Made by a program: the position numbers and the translations under genes
From: Chloroflexota bacterium
Lineage (GTDB): Bacteria > Chloroflexota > Dehalococcoidia > Bin125
DNA: 64,000 nt
Reading direction: 5' to 3'
Assembly (NCBI GenBank): GCA_003228175.2
Contig: QGNQ01000004.1
Coordinates: forward strand, 56,361-120,360
The notes under the pieces: generated by a model
Told to the model about the DNA's origin: nothing
The model's database searches: none
Seen by the model: the letters and a program-made list of their open reading frames with translations, nothing else
Shown: positions 30,389-40,439 of the stretch, in pieces
Numbering within the stretch: the stretch's first letter is position 1
Layout: each line of letters starts with the position of its first letter

Positions 30389-31626
30389 GACGCCGCCTGC
30401 GCAGCGAACGCAGCCTCGGAGGCGACCAATCCCTCGACCGCCGCTGCGTCGAATCCGGCCTCGGCCAGGATCTCGCGGGAGTGCTCTCCCAACCGGGGGG
30501 CGGGGCGGCGATTCTGCCAGGGAGTGGCGCTCATGATCACGGGCCGGCCGGGAATCTCCACCCGGCCCAGGTCCGCATGTTCGAACTCCGCGAAGAAGCC
30601 GCGGCCGCGAAAGTGCTCGTCATCGAACAGCTCTGCAACGGTGAAGAGTGGGCCGCAGAGCACGCGATGTGCGCGCGCCTCGGTCCAAATCTCCCGCTTC
30701 GTGCGATCCAGACACCAGGGCAGGAAGTAGGCGTCGAACTCGCCGATCGCGTCTGGGTCGAGCTGGACGGCGGGGTCGTCCCACTTGGGGTCGCGCAACC
30801 AATCCGGGTCGCCCAGCATTGCGCGGACGCGGTCCAGGTATTGGGCGGAGCTGACGAACATCACGTAGCCGTCGGCGCAGAAGTAGACCCCGCCCAGGAT
30901 CTGTCGCGCCGTGCCGGCCGCGCGCAACGACTTGCGTCCCGAGAACTGGTAGCCGATCTCCGCAGCGTGGCGACGGTCGGTGCCGTTGAATTGGAGGTCG
31001 GCCAGGGCCAGATCGACGTGCTGGCCAATGCCCTGCGTCTCCGTCACGGTCAACGCCGCCATCGCCGCGGCGGCGGCGCTGGCGCCGGATTGGACGAGGG
31101 CGGCGGTGCCGTACATCTTGATCGGCTCCGCGTCCTGGACGCCCATGGAATACATCTCGCCGCACATCCCGAAGAGGGTGAGATCGGTCAGTTTGTAGTT
31201 CCGGTACGGGCTCTCCTGCCCAAACGGGGCCAGCGACACGAGCGCGATCTCGGGTTTGCGCGCGTGGATGCGGTCCCAGCCCACGCCCAGCCGGTCGAGC
31301 ACGCCGGGGCGAAAGCTCTCGACCACAAGGTCGGCGCGGTCCACCAATCGCAAGAAGGCCTCCCGTGCGGCCTCTTGCGTGAGGTCGAGCACGAGTGAGC
31401 GCTTGTTGGTGTTGAAGTAGAAGAACGTGCCACTCTTCTCCGGATGCGGCGCGCCGCCGTGGAACGGCCCGACGCCGCGACTGGGGTCGCCGGCCGGGCC
31501 GGATCTCGCTGGGCGCTCGATCTTGATCACGTCGGCGCCGGCGTCGGCGAAGAGCTTGGTCGCGTAGGGCCCCGCGATCCATTCGCTGAGATCCAGCACG
31601 GTGACGCCATCGAGGGGTCCGGGCAT
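30385..31626 (-). CDS. CaiB/BaiF class III CoA-transferase homologue
   Basis: LDGVTVLDLSEWIAGPYATKLFADAGADVIKIERP; 4-bp overlap with downstream CaiB gene. Confidence 0.93.
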   Translation of the reverse strand: MPGPLDGVTVLDLSEWIAGPYATKLFADAGADVIKIERPARSGPAGDPSRGVGPFHGGAPHPEKSGTFFYFNTNKRSLVLDLTQEAAREAFLRLVDRADLVVESFRPGVLDRLGVGWDRIHARKPEIALVSLAPFGQESPYRNYKLTDLTLFGMCGEMYSMGVQDAEPIKMYGTAALVQSGASAAAAAMAALTVTETQGIGQHVDLALADLQFNGTDRRHAAEIGYQFSGRKSLRAAGTARQILGGVYFCADGYVMFVSSAQYLDRVRAMLGDPDWLRDPKWDDPAVQLDPDAIGEFDAYFLPWCLDRTKREIWTEARAHRVLCGPLFTVAELFDDEHFRGRGFFAEFEHADLGRVEIPGRPVIMSATPWQNRRPAPRLGEHSREILAEAGFDAAAVEGLVASEAAFAAQAAS

Positions 31627-31772
31627 CGCGCTCCTGGGTCGCGCCGCAGTCCGATTCGCGCGGGCGCTGGCGGGATGCTAACCGATGCCGCTGCTGTGAA
31701 GGCGCGGTATCGGGTATTACTAGTGGGCCTTGCCGAAGTCCCGGCAGGAGGCGAGGAAGGACGGACGCCCCC

Positions 31773-33125
31773 GTGAGTACCGCGCCCACAGGCCGATCGT
31801 CGGTCTGGCATCCCTTCACGCAGATGGCACTCTTCGACGCGGAGCCAGAGATCGTCGTGGAGCGGGGCGAGGCGAACCGGCTGTTCACGACGGACGGGCG
31901 CTCGTTCATCGATGGCGTTTCGTCGCTGTGGTGCAACGTGCATGGGCACGGCCGGGCCGAGATCGTGCAGGCGATTCAGGAGCAAGCGTCGGTCCTGCAG
32001 CACAGCACACTGCTGGGGGTGAGCCACACGCGCGCGATCGAGCTGGCGGAGCGTCTGCCGTCGATCTTGCCCGTGGGCCTGACTCGTAGCTTCTTCAGCG
32101 AGAACGGCGCCAGCGCGGTGGAAGTTGCGCTGAAGATGGCGGTGCAGTTCTGGCGCAACGCCGGCAAGCCGGAGCGACAGCGGATCGTGGCGCTGGAGTT
32201 CGCCTACCACGGCGACACCATTGGCGGCGTCAGCTTGGGCGCCCCAGGCAAGTTCCGCGACCCGTACGCGCCGCTGCTCTTCGAGCCGCTGCGTTTCGAC
32301 AGCCCCTACGCGTTCGGCATGGAGCCGGGTACGACGCTGGCCCAGGCGACGCAACGCTCGCTGGAGTCGCTGCGATCCCTGCTGGACGAGCACGCGCAGG
32401 AGACGGCGGCGGTGATCATTGAGCCGCGGGTGCAGGGGGCGGGCGGAATGATCGTCTCGGGCGAGGGGCACCTGGCCGGGGTGCGGCGGCTGTGCGACGA
32501 GTTCGAGGTGCTGTTGATCGCGGATGAAGTGGCGACGGGCTTCGGTCGCACGGGTGAGATGTTCGCCTGCAACTTGGAGCAAATCACGCCGGACATCGCG
32601 ACGCTGGGCAAGGGCATCACGGGTGGCTACCTGCCGCTCTCGGCGACGGTGACGACGGAGCAGGTCTACGCCAACTTCTACGACGAGAACAACGAGCGCA
32701 CCTTCTACCACGGTCACACCTACGCGGGGAACCCGATCTGCGCGGCGGCGGCGCTGGCCAACCTCGATGTCTTCGCGAACGAGGATGTGATCGGACGGGT
32801 GCAGCAGCGGGCGGCGCTGCTGGAGTCGCTGCTGCAGGAGCGCTTCGGCGACCATCCGCAGGTGGGCGAGGTGCGGCAGCAGGGACTGATGGTGGGCATC
32901 GAGTTGGTCGCCGACCGCGACTCCCGGACACCGTTCCCGGCGGCGGAGCGGATCGGCGCGGGCGTCTGCATGGCTGCCCGCGAACACGAGGTGCTGCTGC
33001 GCCCGCTGGGCGATGTGGTGATTCTGATGCCCCCGCTGTCGATTGAAGAAGACGAACTGGCACAGATCTGCGAGGCGGTCGCTCATGGGCTCGATGCGAT
33101 CCCCGGCGCGCTCCTCTCGGGGTAG
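31773..33125 (+). CDS. bioA: Adenosylmethionine-8-amino-7-oxononanoate aminotransferase
   Basis: VWHPFTQMALF, DGVSSLWCNVHGHGRAEI, GKGITGGYLPLSATVTTEQVY; followed by bioF and bioD. Confidence 0.93.
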   Translation: MSTAPTGRSSVWHPFTQMALFDAEPEIVVERGEANRLFTTDGRSFIDGVSSLWCNVHGHGRAEIVQAIQEQASVLQHSTLLGVSHTRAIELAERLPSILPVGLTRSFFSENGASAVEVALKMAVQFWRNAGKPERQRIVALEFAYHGDTIGGVSLGAPGKFRDPYAPLLFEPLRFDSPYAFGMEPGTTLAQATQRSLESLRSLLDEHAQETAAVIIEPRVQGAGGMIVSGEGHLAGVRRLCDEFEVLLIADEVATGFGRTGEMFACNLEQITPDIATLGKGITGGYLPLSATVTTEQVYANFYDENNERTFYHGHTYAGNPICAAAALANLDVFANEDVIGRVQQRAALLESLLQERFGDHPQVGEVRQQGLMVGIELVADRDSRTPFPAAERIGAGVCMAAREHEVLLRPLGDVVILMPPLSIEEDELAQICEAVAHGLDAIPGALLSG

Positions 33126-33132
33126 CCCCGGG

Positions 33133-34353
33133 GTGGCAGGGTCCACCGGGACTGGGTCCACCTGGGCGGGGTCCACCTGGGCGGGGGGCCTGCGGACTGA
33201 GCTGGCGGCGCTGGACGCGCGGTCGCTGCGTCGCTCGGTCGTCACGCCGAGCTCGGGCCAGGACGCCCACGTCGAGATCGACGATCACCGTTATGTGCAC
33301 TTCACATCGAACAACTACCTGGGCCTGGCGACCGACGCGCGGCTCAAGGCGGCCGCCAAAGACGCGATCGATCGCTACGGCACCAGCGTCACGGCGTCGC
33401 GCTTGCTGGCCGGGTCGACGCCGCTGCACGACGACTTGGAGCGGCGCCTGGCGGCGCTCAATGACCACGAGGCCTGTCTGCTGTTCAGCGCCGGCTATCT
33501 GGCGAACCTGGGCGTGATGAGCGCGCTCGCCGGCCCCGGAACCGAGGTCTTCAGCGACGCACTCAACCATGCCTCGATCATTGATGGCTGCCGGCTGGCG
33601 CGGACGCGGGTGCGGGTCTATCCCCACGCCGACATGGAAGCGCTCTCGTCGCTGCTGGCGGAGAGCACGGCGGAGCGCAAGATCGTGGTCTCGGAGACGG
33701 TGTTCAGCATGGACGGCGATCTGGCGCCGCTGCCGGAACTGCTGGAGACGGCGCGCCGGTTCGAAGCGGCACTGGTCCTGGATGAGGCCCACGCCGTGGG
33801 CGTTTTCGGACCCGGCGGCGAGGGCACGTTGCGACACTTCGGGCTGGAAGCGCCGGAGGCGATCATCGTTGGCACACTGTCGAAGGCGCTGGGCTCGGTC
33901 GGGGGGTTCGTCTCGGCCCAGAGCGATGTCGTGGAGTACCTGCTCAACAAGGCGCGCCCGTTCATCTTCAACACGGCCCTGCCGCCGTCGGCGGTGGGCG
34001 CCGCGCATGCTGCGTTGGATGTCGTGGCGGCGGAGCCCGAGCGTCGGGCGCGGGTGCTGGCGCTGGCCGAGGATCTGCGCACGCGCCTGCGCGACCTGGG
34101 CCTCGACGCCGGACCGTCGGCTTCGCCGATCGTGCCGGCGATCGTGGGCACGGCGGAAGCGGCGCTCGATGTCGAGGCGCGGCTGCGCGCAGGAGGCGTC
34201 CTGGCCAAGGCCGTGCGACCACCGACGGTGCCGGAGGGCACGTCGCGTATCCGCTTCAACTTGATGGCGACCCACAGCGAGGCCGATGTGGCCGCGGTTA
34301 CGGCTGCCCTCCAGCCCGGGCCACTGGCGGCCGGCACGACGGGCCCCACGTGA
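33133..34353 (+). CDS. bioF: 8-amino-7-oxononanoate synthase
   Basis: YVHFTSNNYLGLATD, DEAHAVGVFGPGGEGTLRHFG, GTLSKALGSVGGFV; GTG start proposed just after bioA stop. Confidence 0.9.
   Translation: MAGSTGTGSTWAGSTWAGGLRTELAALDARSLRRSVVTPSSGQDAHVEIDDHRYVHFTSNNYLGLATDARLKAAAKDAIDRYGTSVTASRLLAGSTPLHDDLERRLAALNDHEACLLFSAGYLANLGVMSALAGPGTEVFSDALNHASIIDGCRLARTRVRVYPHADMEALSSLLAESTAERKIVVSETVFSMDGDLAPLPELLETARRFEAALVLDEAHAVGVFGPGGEGTLRHFGLEAPEAIIVGTLSKALGSVGGFVSAQSDVVEYLLNKARPFIFNTALPPSAVGAAHAALDVVAAEPERRARVLALAEDLRTRLRDLGLDAGPSASPIVPAIVGTAEAALDVEARLRAGGVLAKAVRPPTVPEGTSRIRFNLMATHSEADVAAVTAALQPGPLAAGTTGPT
33139..33183 (+). repeat. Three tandem ~15-bp repeats (gggtccacctgggcg) at bioF 5' end
   Basis: gggtccaccgggact gggtccacctgggcg gggtccacctgggcg. 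Confidence 0.9.
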
Positions 34354-35102
34354 GCGGCGACGTCTACTTCGTCACGGGCACCGACACCGACGCCGGCAAG
34401 ACCGTCGCGACGGCCTGGCTGGGCTGGGCGCTGCAGAACGCGGGGCGCCGGGTAGCGCTCGTGAAGCCGTTCCAGACCGGCGCGCTGGACCCGGCGACGG
34501 AGGGGGATGAGGCGCTCTACCGGCAGGCGCTGGGTGCGGAGGCGTCGGTGCGGACGTTGCAGACGCTGCCCGAGCCGCTTGCGCCATCGATCGCGGCGGA
34601 GCGGGCCGGCGTGACGCTGTCTGCGGAGGACGCGGTGCGGGAGTGCCGCGCGATCGGGGACGCGCACGATCTGACCCTCGTCGAAGGGGCCGGGGGGCTG
34701 CTCGTCTCGATCACAGCGGAGGCCGACATGGCGGGCGTCGCCGCGGCGCTGGCGGCGCCGCTGGTGGTGGTCGTGCGGCCCGCGCTGGGGACGCTGAATC
34801 ACACACTGCTGACCTTGGAGGCGGCGGAGCGACGGGGACTCGAAGTCGCGCTGATCGTTGTCAGCGGCTACCGATCGTCGGCGGAGGGGCCGCCGAGCGT
34901 GGTCGAGGCGGAGAACCTGCGCTACTTCAGGGAGCGCCTGCCACAGATCCCGCTGCTGGTGCTGGGCCTCCAGGACCCGACCGCGCCCGACTTTCCCCGC
35001 GGCATCGCGGCGCACCGCATCGGTCCGCTGGCGCCGCTGGTCGCAGCGCTGGACCTGCCGACGATGGACGTGGCCACCGAAGTGGCGCAGGCACGCTGGT
35101 AG
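34350..35102 (+). CDS. bioD: Dethiobiotin synthetase
   Basis: YFVTGTDTDAGKTVATAWLGWAL, VKPFQTGALD, VEGAGGLLVSI; overlaps bioF stop (GTGA). Confidence 0.93.
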   Translation: MSGDVYFVTGTDTDAGKTVATAWLGWALQNAGRRVALVKPFQTGALDPATEGDEALYRQALGAEASVRTLQTLPEPLAPSIAAERAGVTLSAEDAVRECRAIGDAHDLTLVEGAGGLLVSITAEADMAGVAAALAAPLVVVVRPALGTLNHTLLTLEAAERRGLEVALIVVSGYRSSAEGPPSVVEAENLRYFRERLPQIPLLVLGLQDPTAPDFPRGIAAHRIGPLAPLVAALDLPTMDVATEVAQARW

Positions 35103-35126
35103 GGGCTTCCCGTGGCGCGGGCCCGG

Positions 35127-35591
35127 TCAGGCGTCTTCGACCGGCTCCGAAGCAGGGGACGCGTCCCCCAGTCGAGAGCGCAGACCGGCGGCGACATCGC
35201 GACCCAGCCGTCGCACCGCGGGGCGCACGAATATCTGTAGCGGCCAGAGCCAGGGGGGCGGCGAGAACGTCGCTCGATAGTCGATGCGGGTGCCGTGTTC
35301 GATCGTGCGGAGCTCGATTTCATCGATGGCACTACGACGGCCACAAGCGCCGCGCAGCACAATCCGACTGGGGCGCTCACACTCAACGATCTCGTAGACC
35401 CAGGCTGTCGTCCGGCTCCGGAAGAGGACATCCACAGCGAAACGATCGCCGACGCCGATAAGCTCGTCGCCCAGCAGTTCCGCGCGTTGGCTGGAGGGGT
35501 TCCATTGCGGCAGGTTGCGAAGGTCAGCGACGTACGCAAACGCCTCGGCGATGGGGGTCTTGACGTCGACTTGTTCGTGGATCGTGAGCAT
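35127..35591 (-). CDS. SRPBCC (START/Bet v1-like) family protein
   Basis: MLTIHEQVDVKTPIAEAFAYVADLRNLPQWNPSS... Confidence 0.88.
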   Translation of the reverse strand: MLTIHEQVDVKTPIAEAFAYVADLRNLPQWNPSSQRAELLGDELIGVGDRFAVDVLFRSRTTAWVYEIVECERPSRIVLRGACGRRSAIDEIELRTIEHGTRIDYRATFSPPPWLWPLQIFVRPAVRRLGRDVAAGLRSRLGDASPASEPVEDA

Positions 35592-35662
35592 GGTTGCGGG
35601 CAGTCTACGCGGGGCGCGCGCTCTGCGCCCTGACACCACCAGCGCCGAAAGCGAGGACGCAG

Positions 35663-36655
35663 GTGCGACGAATCAGCGTGAGTCTGGGCTGGGATCCGCA
35701 GCAGATCGACGACTTCCTGGCGCTGGCGCGAACGGCGGACGAGGCCGGGGTCGAGACCCTGTGGGTCAACGAGGGCTTCGGCCACGACGCGTTCTCCGGC
35801 CTGGCGCTGCTGGCGCGGGAGACGACGCGGGCGAGGCTGGGCACTGCAGTCGTGAATGTGTATTCGCGCACCCCGGGGGCGTTGGCGCAGCACTACGCGA
35901 CGATCGATGAGCTCTCGGGCGGCCGGGTGATCGTGGGGCTGGGCGCGAGCGGTCCGGGCGTGATCGAACGCTTCCACGGCCTGCCGTTCGGCGACGCGAA
36001 GGCGCGGATTCGCGAGACGATCACGCTGCTGCGGGCCTATTGGTCGAAGCAGCGCTTCGACCATCCGGGGCCGCTGTTCCCCATTGATCGGGCGCTGGTG
36101 ATGGGCGCGCGACCGGTGCAACCGACCCCGCCGATCTTCCTCGCCACGATGCACCCCTCAATGGTGCGTCTGACGGCCGAGGAGTCCGACGGCTGGCTGC
36201 CCAATTGGATCCCCCAGGAGCGACTCGCCGAGGAGATCGCGCGGGCGCGCGGATGGGCGGACGCGGCCGGGCAGGGGTCGTTGACGGTGCGAGCGCCGGG
36301 GCTGGTGACGGTGGTGGAAGACGCCGATCGGGCGGCCGCGGTACGCGCGGAGGCCGCGTCGACACTGGCCTTCTTCGCGGCGCGCAACGGCCCCTTCTAC
36401 GAGCGCCAGTTCATCCGGCAAGGGCTGGGCGAGGAGGTCGCGGCGATCCAGCGGGCATGGAAGGCCGAGGGTCCCCCAGCGGCGGCGAAGCGGGCGGAGT
36501 CGATCGCAGCAGCGTTCAGCTTCAGTGGCTCGCTGGACGCGTGTTTGGAGCGGATCGAGGCGCAGACCAAGGCCGGCGTCGACCTGCACGATGTGCGCGT
36601 GGAGGGGTCGACGCCGGCACGTCGGGCGGAGATCCTGCGCGAGGTCGTGAGCTAG
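35663..36655 (+). CDS. LLM class flavin/F420-dependent oxidoreductase
   Basis: GTG start; ISVSLGWDPQQIDDFLALARTADEAGVETLWVNE, LSGGRVIVGLGASGPG. Confidence 0.93.
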   Translation: MRRISVSLGWDPQQIDDFLALARTADEAGVETLWVNEGFGHDAFSGLALLARETTRARLGTAVVNVYSRTPGALAQHYATIDELSGGRVIVGLGASGPGVIERFHGLPFGDAKARIRETITLLRAYWSKQRFDHPGPLFPIDRALVMGARPVQPTPPIFLATMHPSMVRLTAEESDGWLPNWIPQERLAEEIARARGWADAAGQGSLTVRAPGLVTVVEDADRAAAVRAEAASTLAFFAARNGPFYERQFIRQGLGEEVAAIQRAWKAEGPPAAAKRAESIAAAFSFSGSLDACLERIEAQTKAGVDLHDVRVEGSTPARRAEILREVVS

Positions 36656-36690
36656 GCCGGCTGGACTGACAAGGACGGCCTTGGCTGCGC

Positions 36691-36739
36691 CACAACACAA
36701 AGAACGGCGGCCTGCGGGGCCGCCGTTCTTTGTGTTGTG
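36691..36739. terminator. Bidirectional terminator: perfect 22-bp stem, 5-nt loop, between convergent genes
   Basis: CACAACACAAAGAACGGCGGCC-TGCGG-GGCCGCCGTTCTTTGTGTTGTG. Confidence 0.9.
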
Positions 36740-36757
36740 TGCCTGTGCAGGAGCCGC

Positions 36758-37132
36758 TTAGGGAGCGGCCGCACCCTTCGAGCCCCAGAACTCGTTCAGG
36801 GCGCCCTGGACGCTGTTGAACCAGATGAAGCCGCCGATCAGCGGCAGCAGGAACCAGAGGCCGATCTTCCAGGTGAACGGCGCCGCGCGACCATCCTCTT
36901 CGTACAGCTTGATGACCTCGTTCGGGACCAAGAAGAAGGTCAGGAACCCCGCGAAGATGTAGATCACGGCACCGAGCATCCCGCCAATGCCCTGTCCGCG
37001 ATAGTTGAAAAGCTCCAGGTGGGTCTTGTAGGTCCAAACGATCGCCGCCACCCCAAAGGTCAGGATGGTGATAATGATCCAAGTTCCAATGGCCCGTTGC
37101 TGACCCACTGCCTGACTGACTGCGTTGCTCAT
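36758..37132 (-). CDS. DUF4234-type small membrane protein
   Basis: AIGTWIIITILTFGVAAIVWTYKTHLELFNYRGQGIGG and further TM segments. Confidence 0.75.
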   Translation of the reverse strand: MSNAVSQAVGQQRAIGTWIIITILTFGVAAIVWTYKTHLELFNYRGQGIGGMLGAVIYIFAGFLTFFLVPNEVIKLYEEDGRAAPFTWKIGLWFLLPLIGGFIWFNSVQGALNEFWGSKGAAAP

Positions 37133-37239
37133 ATCGAAACTCCCGTCTTCCGTCGCGCGTAGTACGGGAAGATTAGCGGAAAACACGTCCTCAGCGATCA
37201 CCATTCTTCGGAGCTCGGTTCTCGCGATAAGAACCCGCG

Positions 37240-38424
37240 TCAGGGGATGAGGGCGCGGTCCTTCATCGCGATGATCGCGTCCCAGTCATAATCCAACTCC
37301 TGGAGGATCTCCTCGGTGTGCTGGCCGAATTCGGGCGCCGGGCCGCGCAGCGCCCAGGGGGTGCCATCGAAATCGACCGGGGAGGCGAGGGTGCGCGTTT
37401 CGCCGCTGGGGGTGGGCTGTGCGACCCAGGCCCCGGCTTCGGCCATGGCCGGGTCGGCGAGCACCTCCGGCATGGTCTGCACGGGCGCCCACCAGACGCC
37501 CTCCCGGTCGAAGATTGCGCCCCACTCGTCGCGAGTCTTGGTCGCCATCACGGCGTCGATCGCCACCCCCAGAGGCACGGTGTTCTCCGCGCGATCGACG
37601 AGCGTCCGGAAGCGCGGGTCATGCTCCCACTCTGGGTGCGAGACGGCAGCACAGAACTGCGGCCAGAAGCGATCGCCCTGCATCATCAGCAACCACATGT
37701 AGCGGTCGTCGGCGGTGCGGAAGGGGCTGATCAGGAGATTGGGGTGTTCGTCGCGCGTACGTGCCATCACCTCGGCTCCGCTCAGGGCCGCCGTGATGTC
37801 CCAACCGATCGTGTACGCACCGGAGCGCAGGAGCGAGAGTCGTACCTGCTGGCCCTCGCCCGTTTTCTCCCGGTGGTAAAGCGCGGCGGAGATGCCCGCC
37901 AGGGCCTGCGTCGCGGTCGTGTGATCGCCCAGCCCCGGTCGGATCCCGCCGGGTTCCCCATCCGGGGAGCCGAGCAGGCCCGCGATGCCGGAGCGCGACC
38001 AGAACGCCCCCACGTCAAAGGCGGGGCGGTTGGCCTCGCTGGAGTTCAGGCCGTAGCCAGTGATGGAGGTGTAAATCAAGCGCGGATTGCGTGCCCGCAG
38101 CGTCTCATAGTCCAGGCCGGCCAGGGCGAGGCCGCCCGGGCGCAGGTTGGAGATGAAGACGTCGGATGTGTCGACCAGCCGCCGCACGATCTCTGCCCCC
38201 TCGTCGCTGCGCCAGTCGATCGTCAGGGCGCGCTTGCCACGGTTGTCCAGATCGAACGGCGCGGAGAAGTCGGCGACCGCCGAGAGCGCCCCGCGGAACG
38301 GGTCGGACTGGAGATCCTCCACCTTGACGACGTCTGCGCCCCAATCGGCCAGCATGCCCGCGGCGGCCGGGCCGGCCACCCAGACGCCCAGTTCCACGAC
38401 CTTGATGCCATCCATGATGCCCAT
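37240..38424 (-). CDS. CaiB/BaiF class III CoA-transferase
   Basis: MDGIKVVELGVWVAGPAAAGMLADWGADVVKVED; Asp in PGLGDHTTATQA. Confidence 0.93.
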   Translation of the reverse strand: MGIMDGIKVVELGVWVAGPAAAGMLADWGADVVKVEDLQSDPFRGALSAVADFSAPFDLDNRGKRALTIDWRSDEGAEIVRRLVDTSDVFISNLRPGGLALAGLDYETLRARNPRLIYTSITGYGLNSSEANRPAFDVGAFWSRSGIAGLLGSPDGEPGGIRPGLGDHTTATQALAGISAALYHREKTGEGQQVRLSLLRSGAYTIGWDITAALSGAEVMARTRDEHPNLLISPFRTADDRYMWLLMMQGDRFWPQFCAAVSHPEWEHDPRFRTLVDRAENTVPLGVAIDAVMATKTRDEWGAIFDREGVWWAPVQTMPEVLADPAMAEAGAWVAQPTPSGETRTLASPVDFDGTPWALRGPAPEFGQHTEEILQELDYDWDAIIAMKDRALIP

Positions 38425-38470
38425 CGTGCGGGTCCTCTCTGCCTTGGCCGCTGGTCGTTGGCTCGCGGCG

Positions 38471-39418
38471 TCAGCCCTCGAAGAAGCGGCGTGGATTGTC
38501 GACAGTGAGCTGCTCGCAGACGGCCTGGCTAACGCCCCGCTCCTGCAAGGCGGGCAAGAAGCGCCTGTGGATGAACTGGATGCCGTCCGGGTTGCGCTTG
38601 CTCCACTCCGACCCACGAAGCGCCGTGGGCGCAAGGGCGATGTCCAGCGGGAAATCGTGCGAGAGCACGAGCTGATCCGCGTAGCCACGCTCGATCAGAG
38701 CAGCGCAGGTGTCGACGCGGACGGCGAACGGAGGGTCACCGGAGGGCAAGCGGTCCAGGCCCACCCAATAGCCCTTATCCATCAGGCCGCCGAGGTAATG
38801 CAGCGAGTCGGTGTCATCGCTGTGACCGATGATCACGTGCTTCGGATCGACGCCCTCCTGCTCGAAGACCTCGGCCTGGCGAAAGCCGATCTCCAGCTTG
38901 GCGCCGGCGTGCGTCGTGATGGGGATCCCCGTTGCGAGATGGGCTTTGGCGACGGCGCGGGCCGCCTTCTCTCCGAACGAGGAAAGCTGCGGCGTGACGT
39001 CGTTGGCGAGCTTGAGGATGCCGGCTTTGATCTCGGTGCCCTCGATACCCTGCTCGATCTCCTTCACGAACAACGACGTGAGCTCCTCCACCGTGCGCGC
39101 GGCCATCGATCGCGAGGGGTCCAGCCAGTGACCCGTGCAGGCTACGACGTTCATGCCGGAGCGCTCCGCGACATCGCGGATCAGTCGGATGTCCCGACCC
39201 AGGTCGATTGTCGTTACGTCAACGAACGTCTGCACACCGGTCGCTTTAGCGTCGCGCAGGACACCAGCGGCGTAGTTGCTGAACTCCTCGCGACCACCGA
39301 AGAGCTCCGGCCAGACCTGCCAGAACCCAGCCGACGCGCCGGCTACGTGTTCGTGCATCAGCGTGAAGCCGAGGTCGGCGGTATCGAGCGGGCCAAGAAC
39401 CCCGTTGATCGTGGACAT
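38471..39418 (-). CDS. Phosphotriesterase-family hydrolase
   Basis: LGFTLMHEHV, TFVDVTTIDLGRD, PITTHAGAKLEIG, HVIIGHSDDTDSLHYL. Confidence 0.9.
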   Translation of the reverse strand: MSTINGVLGPLDTADLGFTLMHEHVAGASAGFWQVWPELFGGREEFSNYAAGVLRDAKATGVQTFVDVTTIDLGRDIRLIRDVAERSGMNVVACTGHWLDPSRSMAARTVEELTSLFVKEIEQGIEGTEIKAGILKLANDVTPQLSSFGEKAARAVAKAHLATGIPITTHAGAKLEIGFRQAEVFEQEGVDPKHVIIGHSDDTDSLHYLGGLMDKGYWVGLDRLPSGDPPFAVRVDTCAALIERGYADQLVLSHDFPLDIALAPTALRGSEWSKRNPDGIQFIHRRFLPALQERGVSQAVCEQLTVDNPRRFFEG

Positions 39419-39488
39419 GAGCTTGCCTCCCTAGGCGCGAGCAGACTGGCCCGCGCAAGGCAGGCAGTCTAGGCCCTAACATTCCCGG

Positions 39489-40439
39489 ATGAGTGATGGA
39501 GTTGGTGGGGCCGGTCCGACGCTGACGTTTGGCGAGGCGCGGGTCACGCCCGTCGTGGAGCTGACGATGCCCACGTCGGTGCGCTGGCTGCTGCCGGAGC
39601 ACCCAGACGCGGCGCGCCTGCGCGACCAGGCGGGCGCTTGGCTGCGCCCGGACTTGATGAATGAACGCGGCCACCTGCTGCAGACGATGCAGTCGTTCGT
39701 GGTGCAGGTCGACGGGCTCACGGTCGTGGTGGATACGGGGATCGGCAACGACAAAGATCGGCCGGGCGCCGCGCCGGACTGGCACCGGCGCGACGGCCCC
39801 TTCCTGGACGACTTTCGCGCCGCGGGCTTCGATCCGGAGCGGGTGGACTTCGTGGTCTGCACGCACATGCATGTCGATCACGTGGGCTGGAACACGCGCC
39901 TCGTGGACGGGGCCTGGACGCCGACGTTCCCGGCCGCGCGCTACATCTTCGCGCGGACCGAGTACGACTACTGGCTGGCGGAGTCCCAGCACGACGCCGG
40001 AGCGGCGGATGCGCCGCCGGACGGCATCCCCGCGCACGGCGCCGCCTTCGACGACAGCGTGGCACCCATCGTCGCGGCGGGGCTGGCGGACCTCGTCGAC
40101 GACGAGCACCAGCTGTCGGCCTCGCTAGGGCTCACGTCGAGCGCAGGGCACACACCCGGCCACGTGACCGTGGAGATCCGCTCCGGCGGAGCGCGGGCGC
40201 TGCTGATCGGCGACGCGATGCACAGCCCCATCCAGTGCGCCGCGCCGGACTCCCGGCCGGCGCTGGACACGCCGGAGTTCGCGCAGGCAGCGCGCGACCG
40301 CCGGCGCGCGATCCTGGCGGATGTCGCGGAGACCGACACGGTGGTCGCCGGATCACACTTCCCACCGCCCGGCTTCGGTCGGGTGCTGCGCGACGGCGAC
40401 GCGTATCGGTTCGAGCCGGTCGGCGGCAGGCAAGCATGA
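39489..40439 (+). CDS. MBL-fold metallohydrolase
   Basis: VDFVVCTHMHVDHVGWNT, LTSSAGHTPGHVTVEI, LLIGDAMHSPIQ. Confidence 0.93.
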   Translation: MSDGVGGAGPTLTFGEARVTPVVELTMPTSVRWLLPEHPDAARLRDQAGAWLRPDLMNERGHLLQTMQSFVVQVDGLTVVVDTGIGNDKDRPGAAPDWHRRDGPFLDDFRAAGFDPERVDFVVCTHMHVDHVGWNTRLVDGAWTPTFPAARYIFARTEYDYWLAESQHDAGAADAPPDGIPAHGAAFDDSVAPIVAAGLADLVDDEHQLSASLGLTSSAGHTPGHVTVEIRSGGARALLIGDAMHSPIQCAAPDSRPALDTPEFAQAARDRRRAILADVAETDTVVAGSHFPPPGFGRVLRDGDAYRFEPVGGRQA

